NCBI RefSeq assembly: GCF_021917145.1
Contig: NC_061066.1
Span: 2,426,333 to 2,490,332, forward strand
Reading direction: 5' to 3'
Length of the DNA: 64,000 bases
From: Hypomesus transpacificus
Lineage: Eukaryota > Chordata > Actinopteri > Osmeriformes > Osmeridae
Positions 40,119 through 53,861 of this stretch are shown piece by piece (positions within the stretch are counted from its first letter, which is position 1; every line of letters begins with the position of its first letter). Under the pieces are notes generated by a model that searched no databases, was not told the DNA's origin, and saw nothing but the letters and a program-made list of their open reading frames with translations. The position numbers were made by a program, and so were the translations under genes.

Positions 40119-42190
40119 TATTGTCTTTTGACTGAATGATTGTGGGATGCACAATACATACAAGGGCAAACACGTTCCAACATGCATAAGAATAAACGCT
40201 GTTTATTTTCCATATCACTCGAGTGTTTAGCTTGGCATGAGCTGCATAAAGCTGCATAACTGATTTTGTTTTCTTAAGCATGTGGTTACAAACAACTATT
40301 TTACATCCATTACAAAATCTGAGATAAAGTCTCCAACGAAGTTACTAATTACAAAAAACCACGTCACCAGAAACTAATTTATAATATTATCATCATATTA
40401 TCATTTTTAATATGTAAACATATTTATATTTATTATCTGCTCCAGTTGGGCAGTTCTTCCAACTTCCTTACAACATCCTCACTACACAGGTCCTAACTCA
40501 ATATCCTAACTCCACGGAACATATTGAAGGATTTCATAGAACTTTCCTCCAACTCCTCTCCCTCCATTGGTTTTATATGCCGACAGTAGAGGGTGCTATG
40601 CCGCTTCGAATTGATGCAGAATGCAAGGGTATGCAGCACACCGTGGTTTTAAAATATCAAGTTCAACAGCTTGTCTCTCAGTCTTTCAACTACCCTCCAG
40701 TTGAAACAAGCTCTCGGACAAACGTGCAGTTGTTCGTGGTTTAGTCAGTTTGGACCGGACGACATCCGGGGTGTCAACCCATCGTATTTAGCAGTGCACG
40801 CGCTGCGCTGCGTCCGTATTGTGTGTTGTTTTTTGGAAGGTCAAGAAATCGCCTGCACGTTTACGCAAAGCGGAGGAAAACTGATCAACTTTCAGAGCTG
40901 AGATCAGCTTAATCATATACCAAATTGTTTTCATCGTATCCTATTTCCGGTGAGTGGACCATAAATCCGTGAAATGTTTCTTCTCTTGTGTGACATGTAC
41001 TCCAATTCATTGTCCACTGTCTGTTTACGTTGACCGCACACCCAGTATTGGTTCTGCTGGCAAATTAAATCACACCAATCATATGGACCGTACTGCAGCC
41101 AAATAACTTGACTTGCATTTTATAAGTAGACCTATAATTTTTTTTATCTGTATGAAATGTGAATACATGTCATTGTGGTGTGGGGAGTTTGATGGGTTGT
41201 CAGTCGGCTGTTCTGAAACTACATCGACAATGGATAGTCTACAAAAGACTAATAACCTGTCAGGTGCTTCCAGCATATAGTGGTTATCCTCATATGCCAA
41301 AATTACTCAGGGCCATAGGCCTACTGTAACGTGCGTGCTATAACCAGATGTTTGGAGAATATGACTCAATTATTGTGTAGGACAACTCGTCATGATACTC
41401 ATATATCAAGTCGATCAGCCACCATATCGCCATGTGGAAGTAAGAATAATATGACGTGCTCTTATAAGGAACTATTATCGAGAAATACGTGATTGGTGCG
41501 TCTTGACGTGACAGCGAAGTGTTGTGTGAGAGATCAGATGTTCAAAGAGGTCATTCAGGGGAGTCAAGAGGACAGCGAACAGTCGACCCCCTTTAACCAG
41601 CGCTCCGCCGTGACAGATTTGTATTAAACGTTGTGGAATCCGCTTCTGAGCATTCAAAAGACAGCTAAATTCCCTGTAAATACAGTTAATTGTTCAGACT
41701 GTGGAAAGTATATAGATTTAATGTGTACATAAAGATTTAAGCCCTTACTGTTATTACGTTTTAAATACATAGGCTATTAATTCTAGATTAACCATGCAAG
41801 ATTCCGCACCCAACTCCATAGTCCACTGTTGATTCCACAATAATCCTTGACAGTGTGGAGGGAATACCAGACACATTTACTACCCCTGTGGTTTGTGAAG
41901 ATCCTTTTTTAGCTTGCGGCTCACCATGGCCCAAGCCTCCAGTCAGGTCTCCACCCAGGGTACGCGTCTGAACCCTGTAATCTGTCCCTGGCCTTGGCCA
42001 CCACCCTGACTCTCTGCTGACTCAACGTAGCCTGCAAGACCCGAAAAGGCTGAGTCGATGTACTAGGCGTTTGGTTCTGTGTGGAAAGAAAAATAAAGGC
42101 TAATTGTGTTTAGTCCCTGCCAAAATGGGAGCGCTTAAGTCAGATGAAACAATGGCACAACATGTATATCACCACAATATAGTGAGAGAG

Positions 42191-42258
42191 CACACACACA
42201 CACACAAACATACACACAAACACACACACAAACACACACACAAACACACACACACACC
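42191..42258. repeat. CA-rich compound microsatellite
   Basis: Repeated (CA)n blocks interrupted by AAA about every 12-14 bp, giving a short higher-order period. Confidence 0.9.
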
Positions 42259-42789
42259 CAGGGGGGCAAGGTGCCGTCCTCTTCTTCCTCCTCCTTCTCT
42301 TATTTCCACTCCTCATTCCTCTTCATTCACCTCCTTCTCTGCTACCTCCTCCTCATCCTGGGTGTTCTTGCCCTCTGGTGTGTGGGTTGACCAGCTGTTG
42401 AGTTTGGTAAATGTTGCTGAGTTATAGTGATGGTGTGTGTGTGTGTGTGAGAGAGAGAGAAAGAGAGAGAGAAACAGCAATAGGAGTCTGAGTGTTCTTG
42501 AGTCTTCTGCCTTCATTTGCTTTGGCAGGAGGAAGAATGTTAGGATATAAAGCCTCTCATCTTCATATTAGGGTGGTCTGTGTGTGCGTGTGTGTGTGTG
42601 TGTAAGAGAAAGAGAGCCTCCTGTGTCCAGGCCTGCTTGCTCAGCCAGAGGGAAGAGAGGGATGTGCCCATCCTTGGCCATGTTGATGGTGCTAATCATG
42701 TTCCACTTGAGCCTTGCAGGAACCTGGGAGGTTCAAACAGGACACACGATCTCATTAGCAGAGCAGTGGAATGCCATGTAGACATGACA

Positions 42790-43037
42790 GTGTGGTGGTA
42801 TAAGGTCTGGTCTGAGCTGGGGGTGGATTGTGCTGTGCCATGTGTGTTGGGCTGTGGTATGGTGAGGGGTGGCATGGCGAGGGACTGTGTCGTGATTGTG
42901 GTATGGCGGGGCGTGGTTTGATTGTTTGATGTGGTGAGTTGCCCTGGTGTGGTATGTTATGGTGGTGTTGCAATGTGTTTTGATGGTTTGGTGGGGCGTG
43001 TTGCTATGGTGGGACGTTTAATGGTATAATGGTGTTG
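42790..43037. repeat. GT-rich degenerate low-complexity tract
   Basis: About 250 bp made of TGGTATGG/GTGTGG-type words with few C and A on the plus strand; no clean period. It directly abuts the MITE at 43041. Confidence 0.7.
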
Positions 43038-43040
43038 AAG

Positions 43041-43324
43041 CAGGGTTTCCCGCAGCACTTTACAGTTAAGGCGGCCGCCTAAGCAACACACACCTGCCGC
43101 CCTAAGTACGTTGTAAAGAAAAAAAATATATATATATCTTTTTTTTACAGGGCGATATCCGCCGTGTTACTCTGTCATGTTTTCTACATTCCATTCCAAA
43201 ACGCCAGCCTCCCTTCATTAGGCTAATGCACAAACTGTGCGAACCCCCCCCCCCCCCCCGCCCCCCCTGACGGCGGCACCCCACCCTACCACCTTAACTA
43301 ACACCATGTCTGTGGGAAACCCTG
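43041..43324. mobile_element. Non-autonomous hAT-like MITE with 8-bp target duplication
   Basis: The ends are CAGGGTTTCCCGCAG and (reverse complement of the right end) CAGGGTTTCCCACAG, 14 of 15 identical. The flanks are TGTTGAAG (43033-43040) and TGTGGAAG (43325-43332), an 8-bp target duplication with one change, the length made by hAT transposases. The 284-bp body is non-coding and contains a C run of 16 (43244-43259). Confidence 0.88.
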
Positions 43325-43656
43325 TGTGGAAGGATGTGAAGATAGAGCCAGGTTATAATCAGTGATGAGGGACAGAGATGAATTGAGTCATTAGCCTTCA
43401 ACATGAACCAGTCTTGTAAGCAGATGAGGTTAAGGGACCTGTGCATCTGCGAATGTTGAAAGGGGCTACGATAATCATATACATTATAAATGATAAACTA
43501 ATTGAGTAAAATTGCGTCCCAGCTAGAGCTAAGTTGAGTTTGGGATACGTTTTGTCAGTGAGTCAAAAAAGATAAGTGTAGCATTGACGTTGTTTTGGGC
43601 TCATAGTTATCTGTCATAAATATGAATGAGTAATTCAGCAGACTGCCAACCGTATG

Positions 43657-43820
<164 letters not shown>

Positions 43821-44619
43821 CCTTCTCAACTCTTCAGTGCTGATAGAAACGGCTGCTAAAAGCCCACCACTACACATGACGTGTGTGACTCACATCAGCG
43901 ATGATGCAGTTGCCCTCGGTAACGCTGCAGATGGTATTCTCAGCCTAATCTGGCAGATGAGCAGGTGTGAGACAGTCACTTAGATAGCTGAAGAACCAGT
44001 CAGTTAGTGAGATAGGTGATGAAACAGCCAGTAAGTCAGTCCATTACACGGCTGAAGATACCAGCAGATAGGCAGCCAGTCAGAGAGCCAGCCAATAAAC
44101 AGCCAGTCAATCAGAGAGAAGAGGTCCATCCTCGGTAAACACCAGCCTTGTTTCCTAGTGATGGACGGCCTGTTAGAGAAGCGCTCTGCGTGGAGACCTG
44201 AGTCACATGAAGCCCAGCAGGGCTGCATGGCAGATACCACTGTTCTCACTGAGGGGGATATTACCCCTTTTCAAATGAAAACAGCAAGATCATTCCCACT
44301 TGGATTATCTTGAGATATAAAGCTTTAAAGCACTTAGTTTTGATTTGTTATCTTGTAACACCGTTTTTGTATTTTTATTTGACTTTATGACTCACAGTCT
44401 TAATAAGAAACAGGAAAAGACCTTCATGTTTCATGTTTCATTGCTGCAGTCACAGCAGTATCCTCAGACCCTAATCCTGCATTTGGTGTGTGGTGTGTTC
44501 TTTCCCCAGACTTCCCTGCTCCCGCGTGGTGTGAAGGATGGGCCTCTGATCTCACACCCACTGTGGGAACTGTCAGCGCTGCGCTGTAATTGGCTGGCTG
44601 CTTTTTGGTGTTGGTGGTC

Positions 44620-47600
44620 ATGGCTAAGAGCCCAGAGGTGAAGCTGGCCGTGTTCGGCAGAGCAGGGGTGGGAAAATCCGGTAGGTCTGTCTTATTCTCT
44701 CTGCTCTACTTTTCTCCTCTTCTCTTGTATTTTCTCTTCTCTCTTCCTTTCTCTCCTTTTCTCTCTTTCTCTATTTCTCAGTTTTTTTTATCTCTCTCTT
44801 TGTATTTTCTGTCCCTTTCTCTTTCTCTCTCTATGCCAGTCCAAAGATCTGTAACTGTTTTATCTCGTCTGTATCGCTCTCATTTTCATCCTGCCTGGAT
44901 CTCTGTCAGGTTTGATATCTTCACTCCCCTTTTGAACAAACTTTGAGCAGTCTGCCAAAAACCTCATACACAAATGGTTGTTAATTCTTGCAGTCCTACT
45001 TGTCATTTACCAAGTAACAATCAATCTTGCATGCAATCATCCTATTACACGAGGTCGATGCCCCAGCCAGAGAGATAAGTTACCAACATTATCTACAGTG
45101 TCTAACAGGATAACACGGCATACATTTCATGCCGACTGCTAATTAAAACAGATTTCTGTCTGTGGTGATCTACTGTGGTGGAAAACATTCCTTTCACCTG
45201 TCTAAGAAGCCCACCTATGTAATACCAGCGCAGCTGGAGGTCATAGGAAAGGCCTGTCATGAAAACTCCAATAAGGACACATGTGGTTCAGATAGAGGGA
45301 TCCATGATAACCCTGTTACCCCAAGGCCTCTGGGGCTCCCAGGCAGCAGCATGTGCCCCCTTGGACCAGTGGAACAATAGAACATAATACAATGTAATAC
45401 AATAACAACAGGATAGGATGTAACAGAATGCAAGAGCAAATATTAGAATATAATAGAAGAGAGTAGGATGCAATATATTTGAGTATGATGGAATACAATG
45501 GAAAAGTATACAGTTTGATAGAAAAAATCTATTGCAATGAAATGTTCGTTTGTGCTGAACATTGACTTGAAAGGCTATAGACTGTGGATTACAGTTTGAC
45601 ACAAAACAAGCACAAAAACAGATTTTCCCAGCGCCTCAGTGCCTGTCTGTCTTCACAGTGTGTGGTAAAGTGGAGATAAAAAGAGTCTGAGACCTATTGT
45701 CCCAGCACAGTGTGTCCTGCTGTAAACGTCAAGGCCCAAGTGAGAGGAGGTGGATGATGAAACAGGCAGAAGACCTGCTTTGTATCGCACATCCCGCTAT
45801 CTGCCGCAAAGCGTTTTCTTTTAGAATCCAATCACAGCCTTGAAAGAGGAGTTTGCTGAGTTCCCGCTCCTGAAAGATGAGGTGATTAGTTTCCCCGGCA
45901 GTTCAGGTGCATTTCTGTGATCGTAAAGCCTGTCAGTGTTGGATGTCCACTGTGGTTGAAAGGAAGCGGAAAATCGGTCAGCATCGACCGAGAAGACGAG
46001 CTAGAGGTAGAGATCATGAGAGGGAAGAGACCTTGAGAGAGGAGAGACCTTGAGAGGAGAGACCGTGAAAGTGGAAAGACCTTGAGAGAGGAGAGACCGT
46101 GAAAGTGGAGAGACCTTGAGAGAGGAGAGACCTTGAGAGGAGAGTCATGAAAGAGCAGAGACCATGAGAGAGGAGAGACCATGACAGAGGATAGACCTTG
46201 AGAGAGGAGAGACCATGAGAGTAGAGTCCATGAAAGAGGTGAGACCTTGAGAGAGGAGAGACCTTGAGAGGAGAGACCATGAAAGTGGAGAGACGATGAG
46301 AGAGGAGAGACCTTGAGAGTAGAGTCCATGAAAGAGGTGAGACCTTGAGAGAGGAGGGACCTTGAGAGAAGAGACCATGAAAGTGGAGAGACCATGAGAT
46401 GAGATACCTTGAGAGGAGAGACCATGAAAGAGGAGAGACCTTGAGAGAGAAAAGACCTTGAGAGAGGATGTCGGAGAGATGGTGGTGGAGAGAAGATGGT
46501 GGAGATGACGGCAGAGATGATAAGAGACAGTGATTTATCTGATTCACTGGAATCACCACAGGACACAACTATGTTCTCACACCAGGTGTTCACCAGACCT
46601 ATTCGTATTTAAAAAATACAAAACATAGTTATGTAACATGAGTCATCTCTACAATACATGGCTGGAACCATCCAGCAGATCTCAACCAAAGTCAGCTGGA
46701 GAGTGTTGGAGAGAAGTATTCCACCATGGCTTCATACTACTTCACAGACAGAGCATGGTCGATGAGAGAGAGAGAGAGAGAGGGGAGAAATGTGGTGGGG
46801 CCAGGGGTGATTAGGAGAGGGAGAGGGAGAGTGCATAAAGGCTTTCGAGGGCCACATGTGGGTGTAATTGCTTCCTAGTCTGACTGCGACCACGGCTACC
46901 TCTGTGACCCCTCCCACTCAGACCTTGATTGGCTGACAGCCACTTGAGTTAGCTTTGAAGCCGGGGTTAGAGGTTGGGTCAGCAGGAGAGACAGACACAC
47001 ACACACACACACAATATATCTCCCTAACTCAGATACCTGCACATATCCCAAAATATAATATAATACAAAATAATAATACTCACTTTTGGTGTTTTACGGA
47101 TGGATTAGTAATGGATGGATAGATGTTGAGGTGCCACAGTAGGTGAGTTCCTCTGCCAGGCTCTGTTTCATATATGACATTGTCCCATTGCACCATGTGG
47201 CTCAGAGCTGTTTTAATTCCCCAGACTGTCAGTTTTACCTTCCCTCATAAAGTGATTCTGCCTCGGCTTGGGACTGTGGACTGGTGGTGAGTGTGTGTGT
47301 GTGTATGTGTGTGCTAGAGGTACAGGGGGGTTATTAATGGGATCTATTCCTGTAGACGAACAGGAGCGTGATGGACAAGTGATGGTGAGCACGCTCGTCA
47401 GACAGGGCTGTGGAGAGTCGGCAGAGACATGGAGAGACTGGAGAGAGAGACGTGAGGCACTGGGGTGAACTGGAGCACTGGATCACCCTCGTCACCAAGA
47501 GGAGAGGGAGAGAGGCAGACAGACAGGGCTAGGTTAGGGCAGGGCAGGCAGGCTCACTGACAGGCAGACAGATAGACACGCTGATGGATGGGGACAAAAA

Positions 47601-48004
47601 GGGAGAGAGAGCAAAATGCTGAATGAGAGAAAGAAATACAGAAATATACAGAGAGGGAGACAGACAGAGTGATAGACAGAATACAGAGTCCTAATTATGT
47701 GTATTAAGTGTATTGACTGGCAGTTTATCTGACTGGTGTTTTCAAGGCTGTGGTTTGTTGACACACAGGAGGTATTGGTGTCTGTAATGGGTATAAATGG
47801 GTTCGGTACATCTGTCAGTCAGACAAGCACTCACACACTCATAATCACAAAAACACCCACAATTTTGGATGTTCTTTTGGCGTGAGTTTAGCTTTTTTAT
47901 CTAGGGAATCCAGAAGTGGAAATGGAGTTTATTGAGTGTGAAAGAAAGCCCCATAAAAGGGCCCGTCTGCCAGCTCCACAAACATCCTCTCATTCTCACT
48001 CTCA

Positions 48005-48071
<67 letters not shown>

Positions 48072-50294
48072 ATTATCCTTACCTCCCTGCCTCTCCGTCT
48101 CTGTCTGTCCCTCTCTCTCTATCTCTCGCTCTTTCTCCATTATTCCTGAGGCAAAGAAAGGTAACAATAATACAAGTCTGCTTGCTGTTCCAGAAAGACC
48201 GCTGTTTATGGTTTCCAGCGGCAGGAGCTGACCATGAATCAGCTTAATGCAAGTAGCTCACTCAGGAAGGGTCTAAACACACTCTTACACTGCATGGACA
48301 GGGCACACACACAGGTGCACGTACACAGACACGCACACACAGGCACAAAATGTTAATTACGTTGTGGCTTCGGACCCCTCGGTATTCCCGCTCATGTGAT
48401 TGAATGACCACTCTTTCACTGATGTAGAATAGGCTTGAAGACCAGGAACAACCATATCCATGGATGCACCCAACAGAAACAAAGATGTTCCAGACATCTC
48501 TCTCTCTCTCCTCTCTCTCTTATTCCTCTCTCTCCTCGCTCTCTTTCTCACTCTCTCCTTCATCACTGTGGGCTGCAATATGCAAGCCCACGATCGCCCT
48601 ATTCAAGGAGGCTTGTTCAGGAAATTAAACATCTCCAGGAGGAATGGAATCTGTTATTCGAATGGACGTTGTTCATGCCCATCTGGGTGTTAATCTTCCC
48701 TGACTCCTGCCCTGAAGTGCTGTGCTCTCTAACTCAGGTCCAAAGGTCCAATTTTCAAAAATGTGCCCACTATATATTTTGTAAAGGGGGAGGGATATGG
48801 GCTGGATATGGGCAGTTTTTTCTTCTTCAAAGGGAGACAAAAGAGGGGGTTTCCCTGCCCCAGCCCACTTAAAAGCATGTAGATGTGCTGATGGTTGTCT
48901 GATTGTTAACAGGCCCCTGCAGTCATGTGTGGTTGTGTTGTCTGAAAGCAGCAGTCTGATGAAGGCTCTCGTGTCCCGGCTGTTGGGTGACGCACAGCTG
49001 GCGGCTCCACTCCATCTGCACCTTTGCAATCTGCAGGTAGTGATGAAGGTAGTCTGAGGGTGTGCCAGCCCATGAGCAGGCCATGCACCCGTGGGTTTAG
49101 CCCTGCTTGGCAAGTCTGAGCCACACCCCAAGATATGCTTTCAAACCCAAATCAATTCCTGTGAAAAGGTATTTGAAAGTTAGTTGTCACACACAGTCAT
49201 ACTTTCATCCTTATCACCTTAGAATATTACATTTCTACGTGTAGCAAATCAAAGAACACATAAATGATACACGTTTCGTTAAACTGTAGAAGGACAAAGT
49301 GCAAATTCCTAGCAACCACCATCCTAGCATTGGGGGAAAACGTCAGCATATTTTTCCACGGAACGCAGACGTTCTAGAACGCAGACATTCTAGAACCCTT
49401 CTCAGCCTACTGCATTAACCACTTTGTGTTTTTACAGTTTATGTTAGTTCTGGAGAGCTGCTATAGCCACACATTGTATATGCCTTAGGTAATCACTGTG
49501 CTGAGCAACTCTGTGCCTTGTTACATGTTGCATGGTGTATGTAATGGGTTTTGTTGAGTTACGACTTGCTTATGTTGCTCGTGTGTGAAATGGTTGTTGG
49601 CGTACATTGAGGCACTGGCACACTGATATTGAAAGACCAATACTGAGCAAACACATCTAATAGCCATATATTACCATAACTATTTATTTGATTTTGTGAT
49701 TCTGTATTCCACTTCAAAGGTTTCCTTTGATGTCCTTGATTGCAAAACTTCTAGGATCATTTTGGACTTGTTTCAACTCTAAAACACACACACGCGCGCA
49801 CACCCACACACACACACCCAAACATAATTATAAGGCATTGATGGACACATGGACAGCACACAGACAGTAGTTCTGGTTTTGTCCTGAGATAGATCCAAGG
49901 AGCATCCTACAGAGCTGTTACACTCTGTTCCAAAAGCAGAGAGACACTTTCATGCACTTACTGAGCACGAAGCACAGAGGTTGCTTGTTGTGATAATGAG
50001 TTGGAATCAAAAAACGAAAAGAAACAAAAGTAGCCATTCTCTTGAATGTCCGACAATAACACTGTTGATTTACATCTCTGTCGAAGCCTACTGTGGGCCA
50101 ACCTATAACCCTCCCCTCATCCTAGCGATTTAGTGGCCCCCAGGGAGTGTTGTTGTCTGGTAGCATTTGGCCTCTATGCCATAAAGATCACTCAACCAGG
50201 GGCTGGCCTGACGCCAACCCAAACAAGAGGTAGAATATTCAAGCATTTCAGAGAGAGAGGGAGAGAGAGAGAGACAGAGAGAGAGGGGAGGGAA

Positions 50295-50352
<58 letters not shown>

Positions 50353-53300
50353 GGCGAGAGAGAGAGAGAGGGGGAGAGAGAGGGGGGGAGGAGAGAGAGG
50401 GAGAGAGAGAGATAGAGAGAGAGAAGGAGAGAGAGGAAGAGAGAGAGAGTGGAGCAGGAAGGACCTTCTCACTTTGTCTGCAGCAGAGGCTGCTCAGTAG
50501 AGGAAGGGTTCTCAGAGGCGCTCTGTGGAGGCACCAGGGAGTGTCTCAGACACTCTGTCCTGCTCCCCTGTCTGTCAGCGGGCTGAGGGCTCACCCCCGC
50601 CTGGCCGCCTGTGGGGGACTCACTCGTCTGCTTGACGATTGGCTGCCTGCGGAGAGAAGATAGAGGGGTGATGACTGGGGAAGAGAAGGAGGGACAGGAG
50701 AGAGGGAAGCAGAGAGGAAAAAGAGAGGAAATGAGAGGTGAAAGAAGAGTGGAGAGGCATGTGGGAGAGAAGGGATGACAGGAAATGAAGATGGGGGCCA
50801 CATACAGGGAGTGGCCTGAGACTGTGTTGTGTTGCCTGTCTACGGACTGCATGCATGGAGGGTGAAGAACAGGCTTCTGCATGTCTGTTGCTGTCGAAAA
50901 CCTATGCTCGGTTGTGCACGTGGGTGTATGTGTGTGTTTGTGTGTGTGTGTGGCTGGGTGAGTATTCCATTTCACAGACAGTTTCTAAATTGTTTTGCTT
51001 TCAAACCGTGGATAGCATACATTACATGCTTTACTTACTGTACACTATCAGAGATTGTAACAGGCTGATAATTGCTCCTATACATCAGGTCAATACGTCA
51101 TTGTCTAACCATGTAAACTGCACAGAGGGAATGAAAAGCACTGCATAGATGTAATTACATTCTTCTACAGGAATGAGGTATGATATGTTCTTCCCACACT
51201 CTGACACTCAGGGTCCACCAACGAGCTCTTAACTTTGATCGAAATGGATTACATTAGCATCAGCCCTCTCTTCTTGCCTCTCTTCTCCTCCCCTCTCCTT
51301 TCCTCTTTCCTCTCCTCCTTTCTTCACCTCACTCCATCTCTTCCTCCCCTTTCATCTCCTCTCCTCTCTCCACCTCTCCCTTCCCTTTCCTCCTCGCTCG
51401 TTTCCCCTCCTCTCTCCATCTCTTCTTCCTCCTCCCCTCTCCGCTCCTCTCTCCATCTCTTCCTCCCCTCTCCTCACCTCCCCTCTTTCCATCTCTTCCT
51501 CTCCTCTCTCCATCTCTTCCTCCCCTCTCCTCCCCTCTCTCCATCTTTTCCTCCCCTCTCCTTCCCCTCTCCTCCCCTCTCTCCATCTCTTCCTCCCCTC
51601 TCCTCCCTTCACCTCCCCTCTCTCCATCTCTTCCTCCCCTCCCCTCTCCTTCCCCTCTCCTCCCCTCTCTCCATATCTTCCTCCCCTTCCCTCTCCTCCC
51701 CTCTCCATCTTTCCCTACCTTCTCCTCCCCTCTCTCCATCTCTTTCTCCCCTCTCCTCTCTCCATTTCTTCCTCCCCTCTCCTCTCTCCATCTCTTCCTC
51801 CCCTCTCCTCTCTCCATGTCCTCCTCCCCTCTCCTCTCTCCATCTCTTCCTCCTCTCTCCATCTCTTCCTCCCCTCTCCTCTCTCCATCTCTTCCTCCCC
51901 CTCTCACTGCCCTCCCCGGAGCCTCCTATTGTCCCTGGGATGGAACAGGATGTGCTCAGAACTCACCTTATCTATTCCCTCTCTAAAGGCCTTCAATCAG
52001 CCTCAGCACCCACACACGCTCTCCCCCTATTCAACTGCTGCAATCTTACTTCACACAATGGAACGCCTGCAAAAGGGTATGTTTGTGTCACAGGAAGGTG
52101 GGCTTCTCTTTGCTTCACTCACTTTCTGTCTCTCTCTTTCTCTCTCTCTTTCTTTATCTCTCTGTTTCCCTCTGCCTCTCTCTCCCTCACGGATTATATT
52201 TTGTCTGCTATCTATTGACTTATTTTTTAGACCCTTGCCAACGCAAGCGCTGATAATGTCCACCTCCATCTCAGCCTATGGCCACTTTGCAAGCACTCAG
52301 TGCCAGAGTTTGCTGCCTTAAAGGAGTGTGAGTCATCGCTCTGATTTTTCCCTCTTGTAACAAAAAATCTGCCCTCCCCCCCATTCCCTCCCCCCCTCCC
52401 TCCTCCGTCCCCCACTGTGTCAGGAGATTGAGAGTGCTCTTACCATTTCATGATGGATCTATTAAGTCGTTTCTTTCTTGTCCTTTAAGAGAGGTGGGTT
52501 ATTAGGAAATACGCTGTTTTATGTTTCCTTTTTTTTGGAACCACTTGGAAAATTAAGTCAACACACACACACACACACACAGCTCTGTCTTATCTGGTCG
52601 GTCGTCCACCCACTCTTCACATCCAATCAAGTTCTGATTCATCTGTGCTTTTAACAGAAGTTCCCCCTCCGTAGATGTCAAAATGATTGCCAATTGCACT
52701 CAAGTCATGAAACTCATGTCATTTTCATTATATTTTTATAAAAACGTTCATCAACTTGTATGAAGTGTATTGCCTTAACATCTGGATGTGATTTGGCCAG
52801 AGCACTAAACCTACAAAAGCCACTTGTTCGTTGTTCCTCTCCGACATGGTTGCTTTGATCTCTCAGTGATCCTAATGGTTTTCGCAATCAAAGCTACACA
52901 GCAGTCTGCGTTCGAAATAGGGTCCGTCCTCCACACTCAATCACAGACATCAGTCTTAAAACCACTGACAGACTACAGTCTCCAACTCCCAGATTAGGAG
53001 GACAACACAAGAGGTATCAGATGGGCAAGACAAAACCAGAGTATCACCTTCAACTGACTAAATCTAGTGTACTTGATCCCAAACGCAACTGCATCTCACT
53101 TATCATCTGGGTTACACGTGAGGAAGGCTGAATAGGAGTTAAGCTCATATTGTTTAGTGACCAAATGAGCTGGAGATCCAGCGTGTTATCAGAAACTTGA
53201 TGCCCTCTGTAAGTCCAGCCCCAGCCAGCTCAGCCTTTCAGCCGCACACAGAAGTGTGAAATCATAGCCGCCCTGGTGCCCTAGTTAACGCAGCCTCGGG

Positions 53301-53820
53301 GCTTTGCGGAGAAAGACTCCATCTCTCTGTCTCTCGCTCCCTCTTGCGAGGTCTGTCTTTCTGGAAGTTTCTCTTCTGCTTCTCATCTCTCTCACTCTTC
53401 CTCCCTCTTTCTTTCGTATTCTTCCAGTTATCACCTTCTTGGCTCTGACTCGCTTCCTCTCTTTATCTCTTTCCCGCCCTTCTCGCTCTTATGGAACACC
53501 TTTAAAGTGGAGAGACCTCGGGTTTCACGTCCCCTTTCAGCCTCTCAAAGTGAAACGGGAGACCGGGCCCAGGGAGACCTGTTTTCGAGCTATCTCTGTG
53601 GCCCTGCACACCTGTGTGGGTGTGTTCAAACCCGAGATATCATCAGCTGCAGGTGATCAGGGGGCACTGAGCACGTTGGATGGGAAAGACAAGGTCAAAT
53701 AATGGGATGGAGTACAGTATGTACTTTGTTTGCATGTGTTGCTCATGCTCCCTAGGTCTGCGCTGCCCTGTGTTTTGCACATTGGGCCTATTTCTAATGG
53801 ACTGCATGTTGTGTTGAAAC

Positions 53821-53861
<41 letters not shown>

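Noticed and set aside
45886..46593. 235-codon minus-strand open frame rich in Ser/Leu
   Set aside because: It is the translation of a 15-17 bp minisatellite; no domain, no splice context.
50133..50663. 176-codon plus-strand open frame
   Set aside because: Its centre is a GA microsatellite (Arg/Glu run); the flanks match no family.
51235..52218. 327-codon plus-strand and 192-codon minus-strand open frames
   Set aside because: Pure low-complexity (Pro/Ser/Leu or Arg/Glu/Gly) products of a homopyrimidine tract.
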